Source: Ardenticatenaceae bacterium (GTDB lineage: Bacteria; Chloroflexota; Anaerolineae; Promineifilales; Promineifilaceae). From it: 64,000 bases of DNA. Location of the stretch: positions 372,001 to 436,000 of the forward strand of contig JACKBX010000002.1 of the NCBI GenBank assembly GCA_020634375.1, read 5' to 3'. Below the pieces are notes generated by a model. It ran no database searches, was not told where the DNA came from, and saw nothing but the letters and a program-made list of their open reading frames with translations. Positions 26,378 to 35,506 of this stretch are shown here, piece by piece. Each line of letters starts with the position of its first letter. Position 1 is the stretch's first letter. Position numbers and translations under genes: made by a program.

Positions 26378-27400
26378 TTAAGCAGTAACCATAATCTCCC
26401 CTTGAATGAATTTCTCAGCCTGTTCCACCAAAACACGGTTGCCAATGTAAATAGGAACCCGCTGATGTAATTCATCTGGTGTAATATCTAAAATGTCCAC
26501 ATATCCTGTAGACGCATATCCCCCAGCTTGATCAATCAAATAAGCTAAAGGCCCAGCCTCATAAAGCAAGCGGATTTTGCCATTTGGCTTTCCGATCTCA
26601 GCCGGATAAGCGTAAATACCACCTCGCAGCAAATTACGGTGAAAATCAGCCACAAGAGAACCAATATAGCGTGATGACAACGTTGGAGACGGCTCAGGCG
26701 CAGGAGGATCAATACGCCCTTGCAGCCACTGCACATAAGACTGAACATCCTTGCTCCACCGATTGTAATAAGCGCTGTTTATACTGTAATATGCTGGGGG
26801 ATCAGGCAGACGCATATTCTCATGGGACAAAAGAAATTCACCAATTTCTGGGTCTAGCGTAAAACCATGCACTCCTTGCCCCGTGCTATAGACCATCATG
26901 GTGCTAGAGCCATAAAGCACGTAACCTGCTGCAACTAAGTCTCGTGCGGGTTGTAGAACATCTTCTTTACGCCCACGCAAATCCCAATCTTTATACCGGT
27001 AGATACCAAAGATTGTACCAATACTGACGTTAACATCTATGTTCGATGAACCGTCCAGTGGATCGTAAACGAGAGCATAGGCACCTTTTTCGTATTGGTC
27101 TGGAATGTGCAGAACGGTTTCCTGCTCTTCGGAAGCCATGACACAAACTCGGCCAGGATGATCGCAAAGCTGGAAAATAATTCGGTCAGCAAAGACATCT
27201 AATTTCTGCTGGGCTTCGCCCTGAACGTTGGTGTTTCCTGCCTGACCAAGTATTTCTTGTAATCCGGCTCGATTGGTCTTAAAGGAGATGATTTTTGCTG
27301 CGAGAGCAATGTCATAAAGTAGGTTTGTGAGGTCGCCTTTTGCGGTTTGTGGTTGGTTATCAAGAATAAAACGTTCAATTGTAACAAACTTCGCGGACAT
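26378..27400 (-). CDS. fbp: Class I fructose-1,6-bisphosphatase
   Basis: Hydrolyses fructose-1,6-bisphosphate to fructose-6-phosphate in gluconeogenesis. It has 340 residues, the usual class I length. The metal and substrate motif YDPLDGSSNIDVNVSIGTIFGIY is near 110-133, and the C-terminal LLYEAGPLAYLIDQAGG is the second signature. The start MSAKFVTIERFIL at 27400 has GGAGCAAGC just upstream. It is a single gene between cdsA and rho on the same strand. Confidence 0.96.
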   Translation of the reverse strand: MSAKFVTIERFILDNQPQTAKGDLTNLLYDIALAAKIISFKTNRAGLQEILGQAGNTNVQGEAQQKLDVFADRIIFQLCDHPGRVCVMASEEQETVLHIPDQYEKGAYALVYDPLDGSSNIDVNVSIGTIFGIYRYKDWDLRGRKEDVLQPARDLVAAGYVLYGSSTMMVYSTGQGVHGFTLDPEIGEFLLSHENMRLPDPPAYYSINSAYYNRWSKDVQSYVQWLQGRIDPPAPEPSPTLSSRYIGSLVADFHRNLLRGGIYAYPAEIGKPNGKIRLLYEAGPLAYLIDQAGGYASTGYVDILDITPDELHQRVPIYIGNRVLVEQAEKFIQGEIMVTA

Positions 27401-27451
27401 GCTTGCTCCTTGTACGGTTTATCATAGTGGGTTAATGAGAAAGTGGATTTT

Positions 27452-28276
27452 CTATGATTGAATCTGAAGTATGAGAATTAAATAGTAAGCCATTGTAACA
27501 GACCAAAGGAGAGAATCTACTCGGTCTAATGCCCCCCCGTGCTCACCAAAAATTCGCCCGGAATCTTTGACACCAGCTTCGCGTTTTAGGAGGGAAATGC
27601 CTAAATCGCCAACCGGAGAAATTATTGATACAAGCAGGCCAAGAATGAGAGCTGCTACAAGCGGCAATTGTAAAATTTTAGCAATTGTAACTGTAATAAG
27701 TGTCCCTAACAAGATACCGCCCGCATAGCCTTCAATGGTTTTATTTGGGCTGAGTCGAGGGGATAATTGATGATGGCCAAGGATGATTTTGCCAGCCAGA
27801 AAACGCCCGACTACGTATGCGGCTGAATCGGCGAGCCAAGTGCTGAGTAAGGCCAGCATTGTCCACTGCCATGCCATGTTGTCTAAATTACGCAACAACA
27901 TGAAATGGCTGCCAATCCATCCTATGAGGACGATGCCTGTGGTCATTCCCATCCAATCTGCGGGGACGGTATTGCTGGTTTTTTTCTCATATGACCATAG
28001 GACAATTGCCAAAGAGGCAATGAAGCAAATGACCGAGATGGGGGCCAGATAAGTTGGGGGAAACCATTGTGCTGTCAGGAGAAGTAGGAATACGGCCGTT
28101 ACCAACACCCACTTTTCATTACGCAAACCCAACTCATGTATCAGATCGCTATATTCGACGGCGGCAAGAAGGAGAACGGCCGTAATCGGCACAAAATAAA
28201 ACCAGCCGCCCAGGTAAACCAGGTACAGAGCCAGAGGGCCTAAGGTGAAAGTGACGAGAGCGCGTTGGATAAACAT
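27452..28276 (-). CDS. cdsA: Phosphatidate cytidylyltransferase
   Basis: Makes CDP-diacylglycerol from phosphatidate and CTP for phospholipid synthesis. It is an integral membrane protein of about 274 residues with eight or so helices. The family signature is at the C-terminus: LKREAGVKDSGRIFGEHGGALDRVDSL, with the two Asp metal ligands; SPNKTIEGYAGG precedes it. The ATG at 28276 (MFIQRALVTF) was used. A TTG at 28294 would add six residues, and neither start has a clear ribosome binding site. It is last in the rpsB-tsf-pyrH-frr-uppS-cdsA block. Confidence 0.92.
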   Translation of the reverse strand: MFIQRALVTFTLGPLALYLVYLGGWFYFVPITAVLLLAAVEYSDLIHELGLRNEKWVLVTAVFLLLLTAQWFPPTYLAPISVICFIASLAIVLWSYEKKTSNTVPADWMGMTTGIVLIGWIGSHFMLLRNLDNMAWQWTMLALLSTWLADSAAYVVGRFLAGKIILGHHQLSPRLSPNKTIEGYAGGILLGTLITVTIAKILQLPLVAALILGLLVSIISPVGDLGISLLKREAGVKDSGRIFGEHGGALDRVDSLLWSVTMAYYLILILQIQS

Positions 28277-28303
28277 AATGGGAAAGCGGGGCAATCAGCC
28301 AGG

Positions 28304-29044
28304 CTATTCTTCATCTGGCACGAGGCCAAAACGACGTTCACGCTGATTAAAGGCAACAATCGCTTTGTACAGTTCCTCACGATCAAAGTCTGGCCAATAA
28401 GCCTGCGTTGGATAATACTCCGCGTAGGCCGCCTGCCAGATCAAAAAGTTACTGATGCGCAGTTCGCCGCTGGTACGAACCACAATATCCGGGTCAGGCA
28501 ATCCCGCTGTGAAAAGATAGGAGCTAAAAATTTCCTCAGTCAATTCGCCTGGGGTAATGCCATCCGCCAACATTTCGCGCACCGCGTGCAAGATTTCGGC
28601 ACGCCCGCCGTAATTAAAGGCCACATTCAAGATCAATTTGTTGTTGTTCTTGGTTAACTCAATCGCCCGGCGGACTTTCTCTTGCAAAGTGGGATCAACG
28701 CCCGTAAGGTCGCCTAAGTGATGTAAACAAACACCCTGTGCATCCAGATCATAGATTTCCTGATCGAGTACACGGGCAAAGATTTTCATTAATCCGCGCA
28801 CTTCGCTTTCTGGACGGCCCCAATTCTCGGTCGAAAACGCATAAATCGTGAGGATTTTGATGTCAAATTCTACACATGCGCTAATGATACGGCGTAAATT
28901 TTCGGCGCCGGCCCGGTGACCCGCCTGACGCGGCAATCCACGCCGCTTTGCCCAACGGCCGTTCCCATCCATGATAATGGCAACATGCGTCGGGATCGTA
29001 TAAGCTGATAAATCCAAGGACTGTTGTTTTGGCCGTGCCATCAT
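28304..29044 (-). CDS. uppS: Isoprenyl transferase (undecaprenyl diphosphate synthase)
   Basis: Builds the C55 lipid carrier for cell-wall synthesis from FPP and IPP. It has 246 residues. The catalytic MDGNGRWAKRRGLPRQAGH (Asp, Asn, Arg, His) is near 25-43, FSTENWGRP follows, and the C-terminal PDIVVRTSGELRISNFLIWQ carries the conserved Arg-Glu. It starts 3 bases after the frr stop; two ATG codons in tandem are possible. Confidence 0.96.
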   Translation of the reverse strand: MMARPKQQSLDLSAYTIPTHVAIIMDGNGRWAKRRGLPRQAGHRAGAENLRRIISACVEFDIKILTIYAFSTENWGRPESEVRGLMKIFARVLDQEIYDLDAQGVCLHHLGDLTGVDPTLQEKVRRAIELTKNNNKLILNVAFNYGGRAEILHAVREMLADGITPGELTEEIFSSYLFTAGLPDPDIVVRTSGELRISNFLIWQAAYAEYYPTQAYWPDFDREELYKAIVAFNQRERRFGLVPDEE

Positions 29045-29047
29045 AAG

Positions 29048-29605
29048 CTAGACTTCCATGATCTCTTCTTCTTTCAATTTACCAATCTCATCAATTTGCT
29101 CCACGTACTTGTTAGTCAGGTCTTGCAAATCATCCTGCGCCACGTAGAACTCATCCTCAGAGATCATCTTTTCTTTATTGAAGTCGCGCAAATCATTCAA
29201 TACATCACGGCGCACATTACGCACCGCTACTTTTGCTTCTTCTACACGCTTACCGGCCAAACGGCTCAGATCACGCCGCCGTTCCTCAGTCAAACGTGGG
29301 ATATTCAAGCGAATAATTTTGCCGTCATTGTTCGGCATGATACCCAAGTCTGATTTCATAATCGCTTTTTCAATAGCCGACAACGAACTGGGATCATAAG
29401 GGCGAATGGCTAACTGCTGCGGCTCTGGAACAGAAATCACGGCCAATTGATTAAGATGCATATCAGCCCCATACACCTCAATATTCATCCGCTCAACCAA
29501 CTGCGGGGACGCACGCCCTGTACGAAAACCGGCTAAATCTAGCTCTAATGAGGCAATGGCTCCTTTCATCCGGCTTTCGGCATCTTGCAACAATTCGCGA
29601 ATCAT
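29048..29605 (-). CDS. frr: Ribosome recycling factor
   Basis: Splits post-termination ribosomes with EF-G. It has 185 residues, as usual. The N-terminus SRMKGAIASLELDLAGFRTGRASPQLVERMNIEVYG and the C-terminal coiled coil (RRDLSRLAGKRVEEAKVAVRNVRRD) are canonical. It lies between pyrH and uppS, and GGAGG precedes the ATG at 29605. Confidence 0.97.
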   Translation of the reverse strand: MIRELLQDAESRMKGAIASLELDLAGFRTGRASPQLVERMNIEVYGADMHLNQLAVISVPEPQQLAIRPYDPSSLSAIEKAIMKSDLGIMPNNDGKIIRLNIPRLTEERRRDLSRLAGKRVEEAKVAVRNVRRDVLNDLRDFNKEKMISEDEFYVAQDDLQDLTNKYVEQIDEIGKLKEEEIMEV

Positions 29606-29659
29606 TGGAACCTCCGTGTATCAGTTCATGCTAAATGGTTGTTGATAAAAGCTAACCCA

Positions 29660-30379
29660 TTATACATTACAAATGGTTGTCCCGATCGTTTCCCCCAAAA
29701 TCAGCTTATTGACGCTATCTCGCTGCCAAAAATCCAGGACGACAATGGGCATGTTATTTTCCATGCAAAGGGAAACGGCCGTACTATCCATCACACGCAA
29801 ACGAGAGTTCAGGAAATCAATATACGAAATCCTATCATATCGCTTGGCGTCGGCATTTTTCAGCGGGTCTGTATCATATATTCCATCCACTTTCGTGGCC
29901 TTAATCAGCACATCCGCATTAATTTCCATCGCCCGCAGTGCACCGGCTGTATCTGTCGTGAAATAAGGGTTGCTTGTTCCCCCACCAAAAATAACAACCC
30001 GTCCCTTATCCAGGTGGCGGATAGCCCGTAAACGAATATAGGGTTCGGCAATGGTGCGCATTTCAACGGCTGTTTGCACACGCGTCACAATCCCGGCACG
30101 CTCCAGCGCATCCTGCAAAGCTAGTGCATTCATCACCGTTGCAATCATGCCCATGTGGTCGGCTGTCGAGCGATCCATCCCTTGCTCCATGCCCAATGAG
30201 CCACGCCACAAGTTACCACCGCCAATAACAATAGCTACTTGCACACCCAGGTCATAAACCCCCTTTACAATCTCGGCAACTTCTGCCGCCCGCTGAGGAT
30301 CTATCCCAAAACCATCTGGGCCAGACAATGCTTCTCCGCCCATTTTTAGCAAAATACGCTTATAATGCGGCTTATCCAT
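29660..30379 (-). CDS. pyrH: UMP kinase
   Basis: Phosphorylates UMP to UDP. It has 239 residues of the amino-acid-kinase fold: KRILLKMGGEALSG at the N-terminus, VIGGGNLWRG in the middle and GGGTSNPYFTTDTAGALRA for nucleotide binding. The ATG at 30379 has GGGAG 9 bases upstream; the GTG two codons earlier is less well placed. It stands behind tsf, separated by a hairpin. Confidence 0.97.
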   Translation of the reverse strand: MDKPHYKRILLKMGGEALSGPDGFGIDPQRAAEVAEIVKGVYDLGVQVAIVIGGGNLWRGSLGMEQGMDRSTADHMGMIATVMNALALQDALERAGIVTRVQTAVEMRTIAEPYIRLRAIRHLDKGRVVIFGGGTSNPYFTTDTAGALRAMEINADVLIKATKVDGIYDTDPLKNADAKRYDRISYIDFLNSRLRVMDSTAVSLCMENNMPIVVLDFWQRDSVNKLILGETIGTTICNV

Positions 30380-30403
30380 CGGCACGAACTCCCATTATAG
30401 AAT

Positions 30404-30432
30404 GAGGGTGTTCGCCTACAACGAACACCCTC
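30404..30432 (-). terminator. Hairpin between tsf and pyrH
   Basis: GAGGGTGTTCG (30404-30414) and CGAACACCCTC (30422-30432) form a perfect 11-bp stem with a 7-base loop. On the minus strand only a weak T tract follows, so partial termination or mRNA protection is more likely than a full stop. Confidence 0.7.
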
Positions 30433-30447
30433 ACAAAACAGTCAAAA

Positions 30448-31047
30448 TTACAGCGCTTCACCAAGCTCATAGCGGACAAAACGGCGAATAATAATATTCT
30501 CGCCAGTTGTCCGAATCGCGTCAGTTATTAGCTCTTGAATTTTTACTTTATCATCTTTTACAAAGGGCTGCTCCAGCAAACAAGTCTCTTCATAAAATTT
30601 ATTGACACGGCCACTCACAATTTTTTCCACAATCTGCTCTGGCTTTCCTTCAGCCAAAGCCTGCTCGCGCAGCACCTGAAGTTCACGATTCAGGTCTTCT
30701 TGGGGAACCTCTTCGCGGGTCAAGTAGCGCGGCGACATGGCAGCAACATGCAAAGCCAGATCGTGCGCTAAATTGACAAACTGCTCATTACGCGCCACAA
30801 AATCTGTTTCGCAGTTCAGTTCCAACATCACCCCTACCCGACTGCCGGGATGGGCATATACTTCAACCACGCCTTCTTTCGCGGTGCGATCAGCTCGTTT
30901 GGCCGCACGAGCTGCACCTTTGGCACGTAAAGCGTCAACGGCCGTATCAAAATCGCCGCTTGCCGCTTCCAATGCTTTTTTGGCTTCCAGAACACCAGCG
31001 CCGGTTAAATCGCGTAGTTCTTTCACCATTGCAGTTGTAATCGTCAT
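30448..31047 (-). CDS. tsf: Elongation factor Ts
   Basis: Nucleotide exchange factor for EF-Tu. It has 199 residues, the short form. The N-terminal UBA-like MVKELRDLTGAGVLEAKKALEAASGDFDTAVD and the core GVMLELNCETDFVARNEQF are diagnostic. AGGAG lies about 11 bases before the ATG at 31047. It lies immediately behind rpsB, with a hairpin in the 60-base spacer. Confidence 0.97.
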   Translation of the reverse strand: MTITTAMVKELRDLTGAGVLEAKKALEAASGDFDTAVDALRAKGAARAAKRADRTAKEGVVEVYAHPGSRVGVMLELNCETDFVARNEQFVNLAHDLALHVAAMSPRYLTREEVPQEDLNRELQVLREQALAEGKPEQIVEKIVSGRVNKFYEETCLLEQPFVKDDKVKIQELITDAIRTTGENIIIRRFVRYELGEAL

Positions 31048-31073
31048 CTTAGAACAATCTCCTAATTCTTATC

Positions 31074-31103
31074 CAGCCAGGCCTCATCAAAGAAGCCTGG
31101 CTG
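31074..31103 (-). terminator. Hairpin between rpsB and tsf
   Basis: CAGCCAGGC (31074-31082) and GCCTGGCTG (31095-31103) form a perfect 9-bp stem with a 12-base loop. There is no strong T run on the minus strand, so it probably acts as an attenuator or processing site. Confidence 0.65.
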
Positions 31104-31109
31104 ATCATC

Positions 31110-31982
31110 TCACTCGCTTTCTTCTTCGGTCTCAGCGGCTTCTTCTACTTCTTCAGCCGGAGCTTCTTCATCGTCGGCTTCGCGCAGCTTTGCCAGAGTC
31201 GAGGCGCCCAACAAGTCCTCGTCAGAAGCATCCTCGTCAAAGGAACCATAGGTATAGCCGTCCAAATCGGTCACTTCCTCGTCAACGGCCGTTTCCTTGT
31301 GCATCGCCAACCCTTCCAAAGCCGCATCCGCCATTTTGCTTACCAACAGCTTAATGGCCCGGATAGCGTCATCATTCGAGGGGATGATAAAGTCAATCGG
31401 GTCAGGATCACAATTCGTATCCACTACACCAATGACCGGAACACCGAGGATATTAGCCTCACGCACGGCCGTTTCCTCATGCATCACATCCACAACAAAC
31501 ACCACATCCGGCAGCTTCGTCATGTCGCGGATACCGCCCAAACGCAGGTTCAACTTCTCAACTTCTCGCTCAACCCGCAAACGTTCCCGCTTCTTCAACA
31601 GGTCAAAATCACCCGCCTGCTGCCGCTCTTCGAGTTTATTCAAGTAATCAATACGCTGTTTAATCGTCTGCCAATTCGTCAGCGTACCGCCCAACCAACG
31701 CTCAGTCACATAAGGCTGATGCGCCCGTGCGGCCTCCGCAGCAACCGTGTCCTGCGCCTGCCGCTTCGTGCCTACAAATAACACTGTGCCACCTTCAGCA
31801 ACAGTGTCACGGATCACATTGTAAGCATGTTCAATCAGCACCAGAGTCTGCTGCAAATCGATAATATGAATACCGTTCCGCTCCGTAAAGATGTATGGCT
31901 TCATCTTCGGATTCCAACGGCGTGTGCGGTGTCCAAAATGAACACCCGTTTCCAATAAAGCTTTCATTGAAACAACGGCCAT
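31110..31982 (-). CDS. rpsB: 30S ribosomal protein S2 with acidic C-terminal extension
   Basis: 290 residues. The canonical body runs from MAVVSMKALLETGVHFGHRTRRWNPKM through FVVDVMHEETAVREANILGVPVIGVVDTNCDPD to about 230. About 60 further residues are strongly acidic (repeats of Glu/Asp such as EEAPAEEVEEAAETEEESE), longer than in most bacteria. The ribosome binding site AAAGGAGATAACC is directly upstream. It is the first gene of the translation/lipid block running to cdsA. Confidence 0.97.
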   Translation of the reverse strand: MAVVSMKALLETGVHFGHRTRRWNPKMKPYIFTERNGIHIIDLQQTLVLIEHAYNVIRDTVAEGGTVLFVGTKRQAQDTVAAEAARAHQPYVTERWLGGTLTNWQTIKQRIDYLNKLEERQQAGDFDLLKKRERLRVEREVEKLNLRLGGIRDMTKLPDVVFVVDVMHEETAVREANILGVPVIGVVDTNCDPDPIDFIIPSNDDAIRAIKLLVSKMADAALEGLAMHKETAVDEEVTDLDGYTYGSFDEDASDEDLLGASTLAKLREADDEEAPAEEVEEAAETEEESE

Positions 31983-32430
31983 TTGAGGTTATCTCCTTTA
32001 TATGTGTTTTTACGATCAAAACATTCGCTGAACAGAACGTTCGTCGCTTCCACATTCTTCAACCTGGCATAGAACTTGCACGGCCAAACGTATCATACAG
32101 TCATTCGGGGGCGACACGAAGTCATGAACAACGCCACGATACGATGCAAGCACACCTACACCAGTCGGAATGTGTGTAAAATGTTAAGCTGTACCTAGAT
32201 GGGGGATTCTTCCTAATCAGGCAAGCCGGAGGATTATATAACAAAAGTGAAAACAGGCGCAAACATGAATTATCATTTCTTCCAGTTCTTGAAGGTTTTT
32301 ACGTAAGTCCTCATCCTATAAAAAGCTGTTATCCTATCTGATTTTACAAGTGTCATTCGCTTGGTCGCATATCTGGAAGAGCGTGGCGATTGCTGCATTG
32401 GGGTTTATAATGAGGGGTAGGAGAACGGCC
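31983..32430. other. Divergent spacer between rpsB and radical SAM gene
   Basis: About 450 bases that must hold the rpsB promoter and that of the plus-strand radical SAM gene. TGTATGATAC on the minus strand (near 32091) could be an extended -10 for rpsB. No known S2 leader fold, tRNA or gene could be recognised. Confidence 0.5.
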
Positions 32431-33300
32431 GTGATCAAACCCATTCAAGCCAAAGTTATGCTGTCCCACGTTAAACAGCCCGATACCTGGTTTGGGTTGA
32501 AATACAACATGAACCTGTATCGTGGCTGCCAGCACCAGTGCATCTACTGCGATTCGCGCAGCGAATGTTACCAAGTCGAAAATTTCAGCGATATTCTGTA
32601 CAAAGAAAACGCTATCGAACTGCTGGCAAATGAACTGGCGCGAAAGCGAGTCAAAGGAACGATTGGCACGGGTTCGATGAACGACCCGTACATGCCCATT
32701 GAGGCCAAAATCCAACTTACCCGCCGCGCTTTAGAGTTGATCGCCCGCTTTCGCTTCCCTGTGCACATCATCACCAAAAGCGATTTGGTACTGCGTGATT
32801 TGGATTTACTGCGGCGGATCAATGAGGTGTATACGGCCGTTTCCTTCACCATCACCACCGCCGACGACCAATTGGCAAAAAGGCTGGAACCGGCCGCCTC
32901 GCCCCCCTCCGCCCGACTGCGTGCTATAAAAATCCTGGCTGAAAACGGCATTCTCACCGGCATAACGATGATGCCCATTTTGCCCTTCATCCAAGATAAT
33001 GAGGAAAACATCACCCAAATCGTGACACAAGCGCATGAACATGGCGCATCCTATATTTTGCCTAGCTTTGGCGTCACGCTGCGCGACCGGCAGCGGCTTT
33101 ACTACTACAACAAACTAGACCGGCATTTTCCCGGTTTACGCCAACGTTATGAGCGACAATTTGGCAACAATTATTTCGCCCCGGCTAACAACTATGAAAA
33201 GTTAAAGGCTGTTTTTGCAGATTTGTGTGAGCACTATGGGATTGAGCAAAGGATACGGCCGTACCAACCTCAAACCGCCACCCAACTTCCCCTGCTGTAA
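32431..33300 (+). CDS. Radical SAM protein of the SplB/Rv2578c-like family
   Basis: 289 residues. The cluster-binding CxxxCxxC is CQHQCIYC near 32-39, preceded by NMNLYRG, the typical entry of this family; GTGSMNDPYMPIE and ITKSDLVLRD follow. Function unknown; the family is distantly related to spore photoproduct lyase. The start chosen is GTG at 32431, because AGGAG (32419-32423) stands exactly 7 bases before it. Upstream ATGs lack such a site. The GTG is the last part of an ACGGCCGTG sequence, so a copy of the iterated palindrome forms the translation start. Confidence 0.85.
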   Translation: MIKPIQAKVMLSHVKQPDTWFGLKYNMNLYRGCQHQCIYCDSRSECYQVENFSDILYKENAIELLANELARKRVKGTIGTGSMNDPYMPIEAKIQLTRRALELIARFRFPVHIITKSDLVLRDLDLLRRINEVYTAVSFTITTADDQLAKRLEPAASPPSARLRAIKILAENGILTGITMMPILPFIQDNEENITQIVTQAHEHGASYILPSFGVTLRDRQRLYYYNKLDRHFPGLRQRYERQFGNNYFAPANNYEKLKAVFADLCEHYGIEQRIRPYQPQTATQLPLL

Positions 33301-33490
33301 GGCAACTATCGACCGCCTGCGCAGCCATATGGAATGGTGATGATTGACTTTCGTGACGGCCGTTCCCAAGACTACCTCATCTACGACACCAATTATGCCA
33401 ATGTCCTGCTCAAACAACCGGGTACGTGAAGAAGATGCCATGACTGCGGTTTTTGAAGCAGTCTGCACAAGCATCCCCGGCAGCAATTAA
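33301..33490 (+). pseudogene. Probable decayed gene remnant with a frame break
   Basis: After the radical SAM stop the same frame continues as a protein-like stretch, RPPAQPYGMVMIDFRDGRS then QDYLIYDTNYANVLLKQPG, up to a TGA near 33430. Shifting frame there continues as REEDAMTAVFEAVCTSIPGSN and stops at 33490. The composition looks coding, and a single frameshift would join the two. The tail is reminiscent of the end of a serine hydrolase, but this is a weak impression. Confidence 0.4.
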
Positions 33491-33571
33491 GATAACCTAC
33501 CCCGTGATGTAAATGGCTGTTTGCATCCACCTCTCCTTCCCCAAACAACCAAAATCCCTTCTTGACAAACG

Positions 33572-33625
33572 CACAAATCCTTATATACTCGTTTATGACT
33601 GACCAGTCAGTCATAAACGAGTATA
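33572..33625 (+). promoter_or_regulatory. Promoter and 42-bp palindromic operator of the TetR gene
   Basis: TTGACA (33572-33577) and TATGAC (33594-33599) form a promoter with a 16-base spacer. Over it lies a perfect palindrome with 19-bp arms, TATACTCGTTTATGACTGA (33584-33602), and its exact complement at 33607-33625 around CCAG. The inner part TGACTGAC-N2-GTCAGTCA has the form of typical TetR operators. A repressor bound here would cover the -10 box, so autoregulation is expected. Confidence 0.85.
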
Positions 33626-33638
33626 AAGGAGATCACCC

Positions 33639-34241
33639 ATGTCCCCACGCCGTGACGTGAGCGAGGAACGCAAAAGTCAAATCTTGGATGCGGCCGAGGC
33701 TGTTTTTATGCAAAAGGGCTTCGAGAATGCCCGCATGGAGGATATAGCCCAGGGAGCCGGATTGAGTAAAGGCACGCTCTACCTGTACTACAACAGCAAG
33801 GATGAGTTAATCGTTGCCATTCTGGATCGCATTTTCGAGCGCGATTTTACGGAGATGGAAAATTTGGATGTGACGGGGATGACGGCCGTTGCCGCCATCT
33901 GGCAGTTCGTCGCATTTGCCACCGCCGAGACCTCCGCCATGCTGCATTTACTGCCCATCGCTTACGAGTACCTGTCATTGGCCTTTCGCAACGAAACCGT
34001 CCAGGCTGCTTTGAAACAATATTTCAATCAATACCTGGACATCCTACTCCCCCTCATCCAGCATGGCATCAACACTGGTGAATTCCGCCAGGTAGACGCG
34101 AAAGAAATTGCCATCGCCATCGGCGCCATCTTTGAAGGTACGATCATCCTCTGGGTTTATGATAAGTCTCTTGTAGACCCGATTCAAAACACCCGCACCA
34201 GCCTGGAACTGCTGCTCGAAGGCATCCTATCGAAGAGCTAG
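33639..34241 (+). CDS. TetR family transcriptional regulator
   Basis: 200 residues. An N-terminal HTH (ILDAAEAVFMQKGFENARMEDIAQGAGLSKGTLYLYYNSKDEL) and a helical ligand-binding C-terminus. AAAGGAG lies 7 bases before the ATG at 33639. The perfect operator overlapping its own promoter indicates self-repression. It is followed by an FAD monooxygenase gene in the same direction, which it may also control; ligand unknown. Confidence 0.93.
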   Translation: MSPRRDVSEERKSQILDAAEAVFMQKGFENARMEDIAQGAGLSKGTLYLYYNSKDELIVAILDRIFERDFTEMENLDVTGMTAVAAIWQFVAFATAETSAMLHLLPIAYEYLSLAFRNETVQAALKQYFNQYLDILLPLIQHGINTGEFRQVDAKEIAIAIGAIFEGTIILWVYDKSLVDPIQNTRTSLELLLEGILSKS

Positions 34242-34261
34242 AGCAAAAAATAAAAATTATC

Positions 34262-34319
34262 ACCACGAAGGCACGAAGGGCACGAAGTTTTTTCCTTCTT
34301 AACTTCTTTTCTTCGTGGT
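34262..34319. repeat. CACGAAGG leader hairpin, copy 1
   Basis: ACCACGAAGGCACGAAGG at the left end and CTTCGTGGT at the right end make a long imperfect hairpin ending 8 bases before the AAGGAG of the FAD monooxygenase gene. Related elements precede the genes at 39822 and 42567. Confidence 0.75.
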
Positions 34320-34341
34320 TATTATCGAAGGAGCTATGAAC

Positions 34342-35505
34342 ATGACTACCCTTAAAACATACAAACCCCGCACCCTGATTGTAGGCGCAGGCGTGGCGGG
34401 GCTGACCTGCGCCAGCCTGTTGCAGCGGCAGGGCTTTAATCCGGTCATCGTGGAACGAGAGCCACAAACAGCGTTCAACACGAGCGGTTATATGCTCGGT
34501 TTGCTGCCGCTGGGCGGGCGCGTACTCAACCAGTTGGGTGCACGGGAGGCTTATTTCGCCCACAGCATCGAGATGCAAACTTATGAAGTTCATCGTGAAG
34601 ACGGCCGTCTCATCAAAAGCTACGATCTCGACTTCATCAACCAGGAATATGGTTCCTACCGGAGCATCAGCCGCGCCGACCTGATCACGATTCTGCTGGA
34701 CAGCATGGACGCTTCAGCGCTGCGTTATGGTGTAACGGTGCAAGCCCTGCAGCAGCAGGATAATGAGGTTTGGGTGACTTTTGCCGACGGCCGTAAAGAA
34801 ACATTCGATCTCGTCATCGTCGCCGATGGCCTGCACTCCACCACCCGCAAACTGGTGCTGGCCGAGGACGAATACGCCTATTACGACACGCATTGGGGCG
34901 GCTGGGTCGCCTGGCTGGATGAAGAACCAGAAACAATTTACCGCGAATACTGGGGAGCCTCTTCATTTATGGGCGTGTATCCGGTCAAAGAACAGATTGG
35001 CGTATTTCTTGGCGGGCCAGAAAAACGTATTCAGGAAATCGGCTTCCAGGCTTTCATTGAACAGGAACGGCAGCAGTTGGGTGATGAATATCCCTTACTA
35101 CATCGGTCACTAGATGCGTTAGCCAAAGCGTCCGATCCGTTTTACTGGGAATTCCATGACGTTCGGGCGAGCCAGTGGGTTAAGGGCAACGTCGTGCTGC
35201 TAGGCGATGCCGCCTCCGGCTTCCTGCCCACCGCTGGCGTTGGCGCTTCCATGGCCATGGATTCCGCCGCTGCCCTGGCCGACGAGCTTTCCCGCAGCGA
35301 CACCGCCCATCTGGATTATGCCCTCAAACTGTATGTGCGGCGGCAAAAAGACCGGGTGGAAAAAGCCCAACAGGACTCGCGCGATCTAGGCAAGATGATG
35401 TTTATCAAATCGTCAGTAGCTGCGGCGGCACGCAATTATGCCCTGCGCTTTTATACGCTGAAGGCGCTGGTCAAAAATATCAGCCGCACAATCGAAGGAG
35501 CATAA
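34342..35505 (+). CDS. FAD-dependent monooxygenase (PHBH/UbiH-like)
   Basis: 387 residues. The N-terminal FAD-binding LIVGAGVAGLTCASLLQRQG is followed by the second dinucleotide motif DLVIVADGLHSTTRK and the ribityl-binding VVLLGDAASGFLPTAGVGASMAMDSA (GD motif). Such enzymes hydroxylate or epoxidise aromatic or hydrophobic substrates using NAD(P)H and O2. The ATG at 34342 was chosen because AAGGAG lies 8 bases upstream; the ATG at 34336 is only 2 bases from it. One base separates its stop from the ATC-hydrolase-like gene, so the two form an operon, likely under TetR control. Confidence 0.88.
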   Translation: MTTLKTYKPRTLIVGAGVAGLTCASLLQRQGFNPVIVEREPQTAFNTSGYMLGLLPLGGRVLNQLGAREAYFAHSIEMQTYEVHREDGRLIKSYDLDFINQEYGSYRSISRADLITILLDSMDASALRYGVTVQALQQQDNEVWVTFADGRKETFDLVIVADGLHSTTRKLVLAEDEYAYYDTHWGGWVAWLDEEPETIYREYWGASSFMGVYPVKEQIGVFLGGPEKRIQEIGFQAFIEQERQQLGDEYPLLHRSLDALAKASDPFYWEFHDVRASQWVKGNVVLLGDAASGFLPTAGVGASMAMDSAAALADELSRSDTAHLDYALKLYVRRQKDRVEKAQQDSRDLGKMMFIKSSVAAAARNYALRFYTLKALVKNISRTIEGA

Positions 35506-35506
35506 A

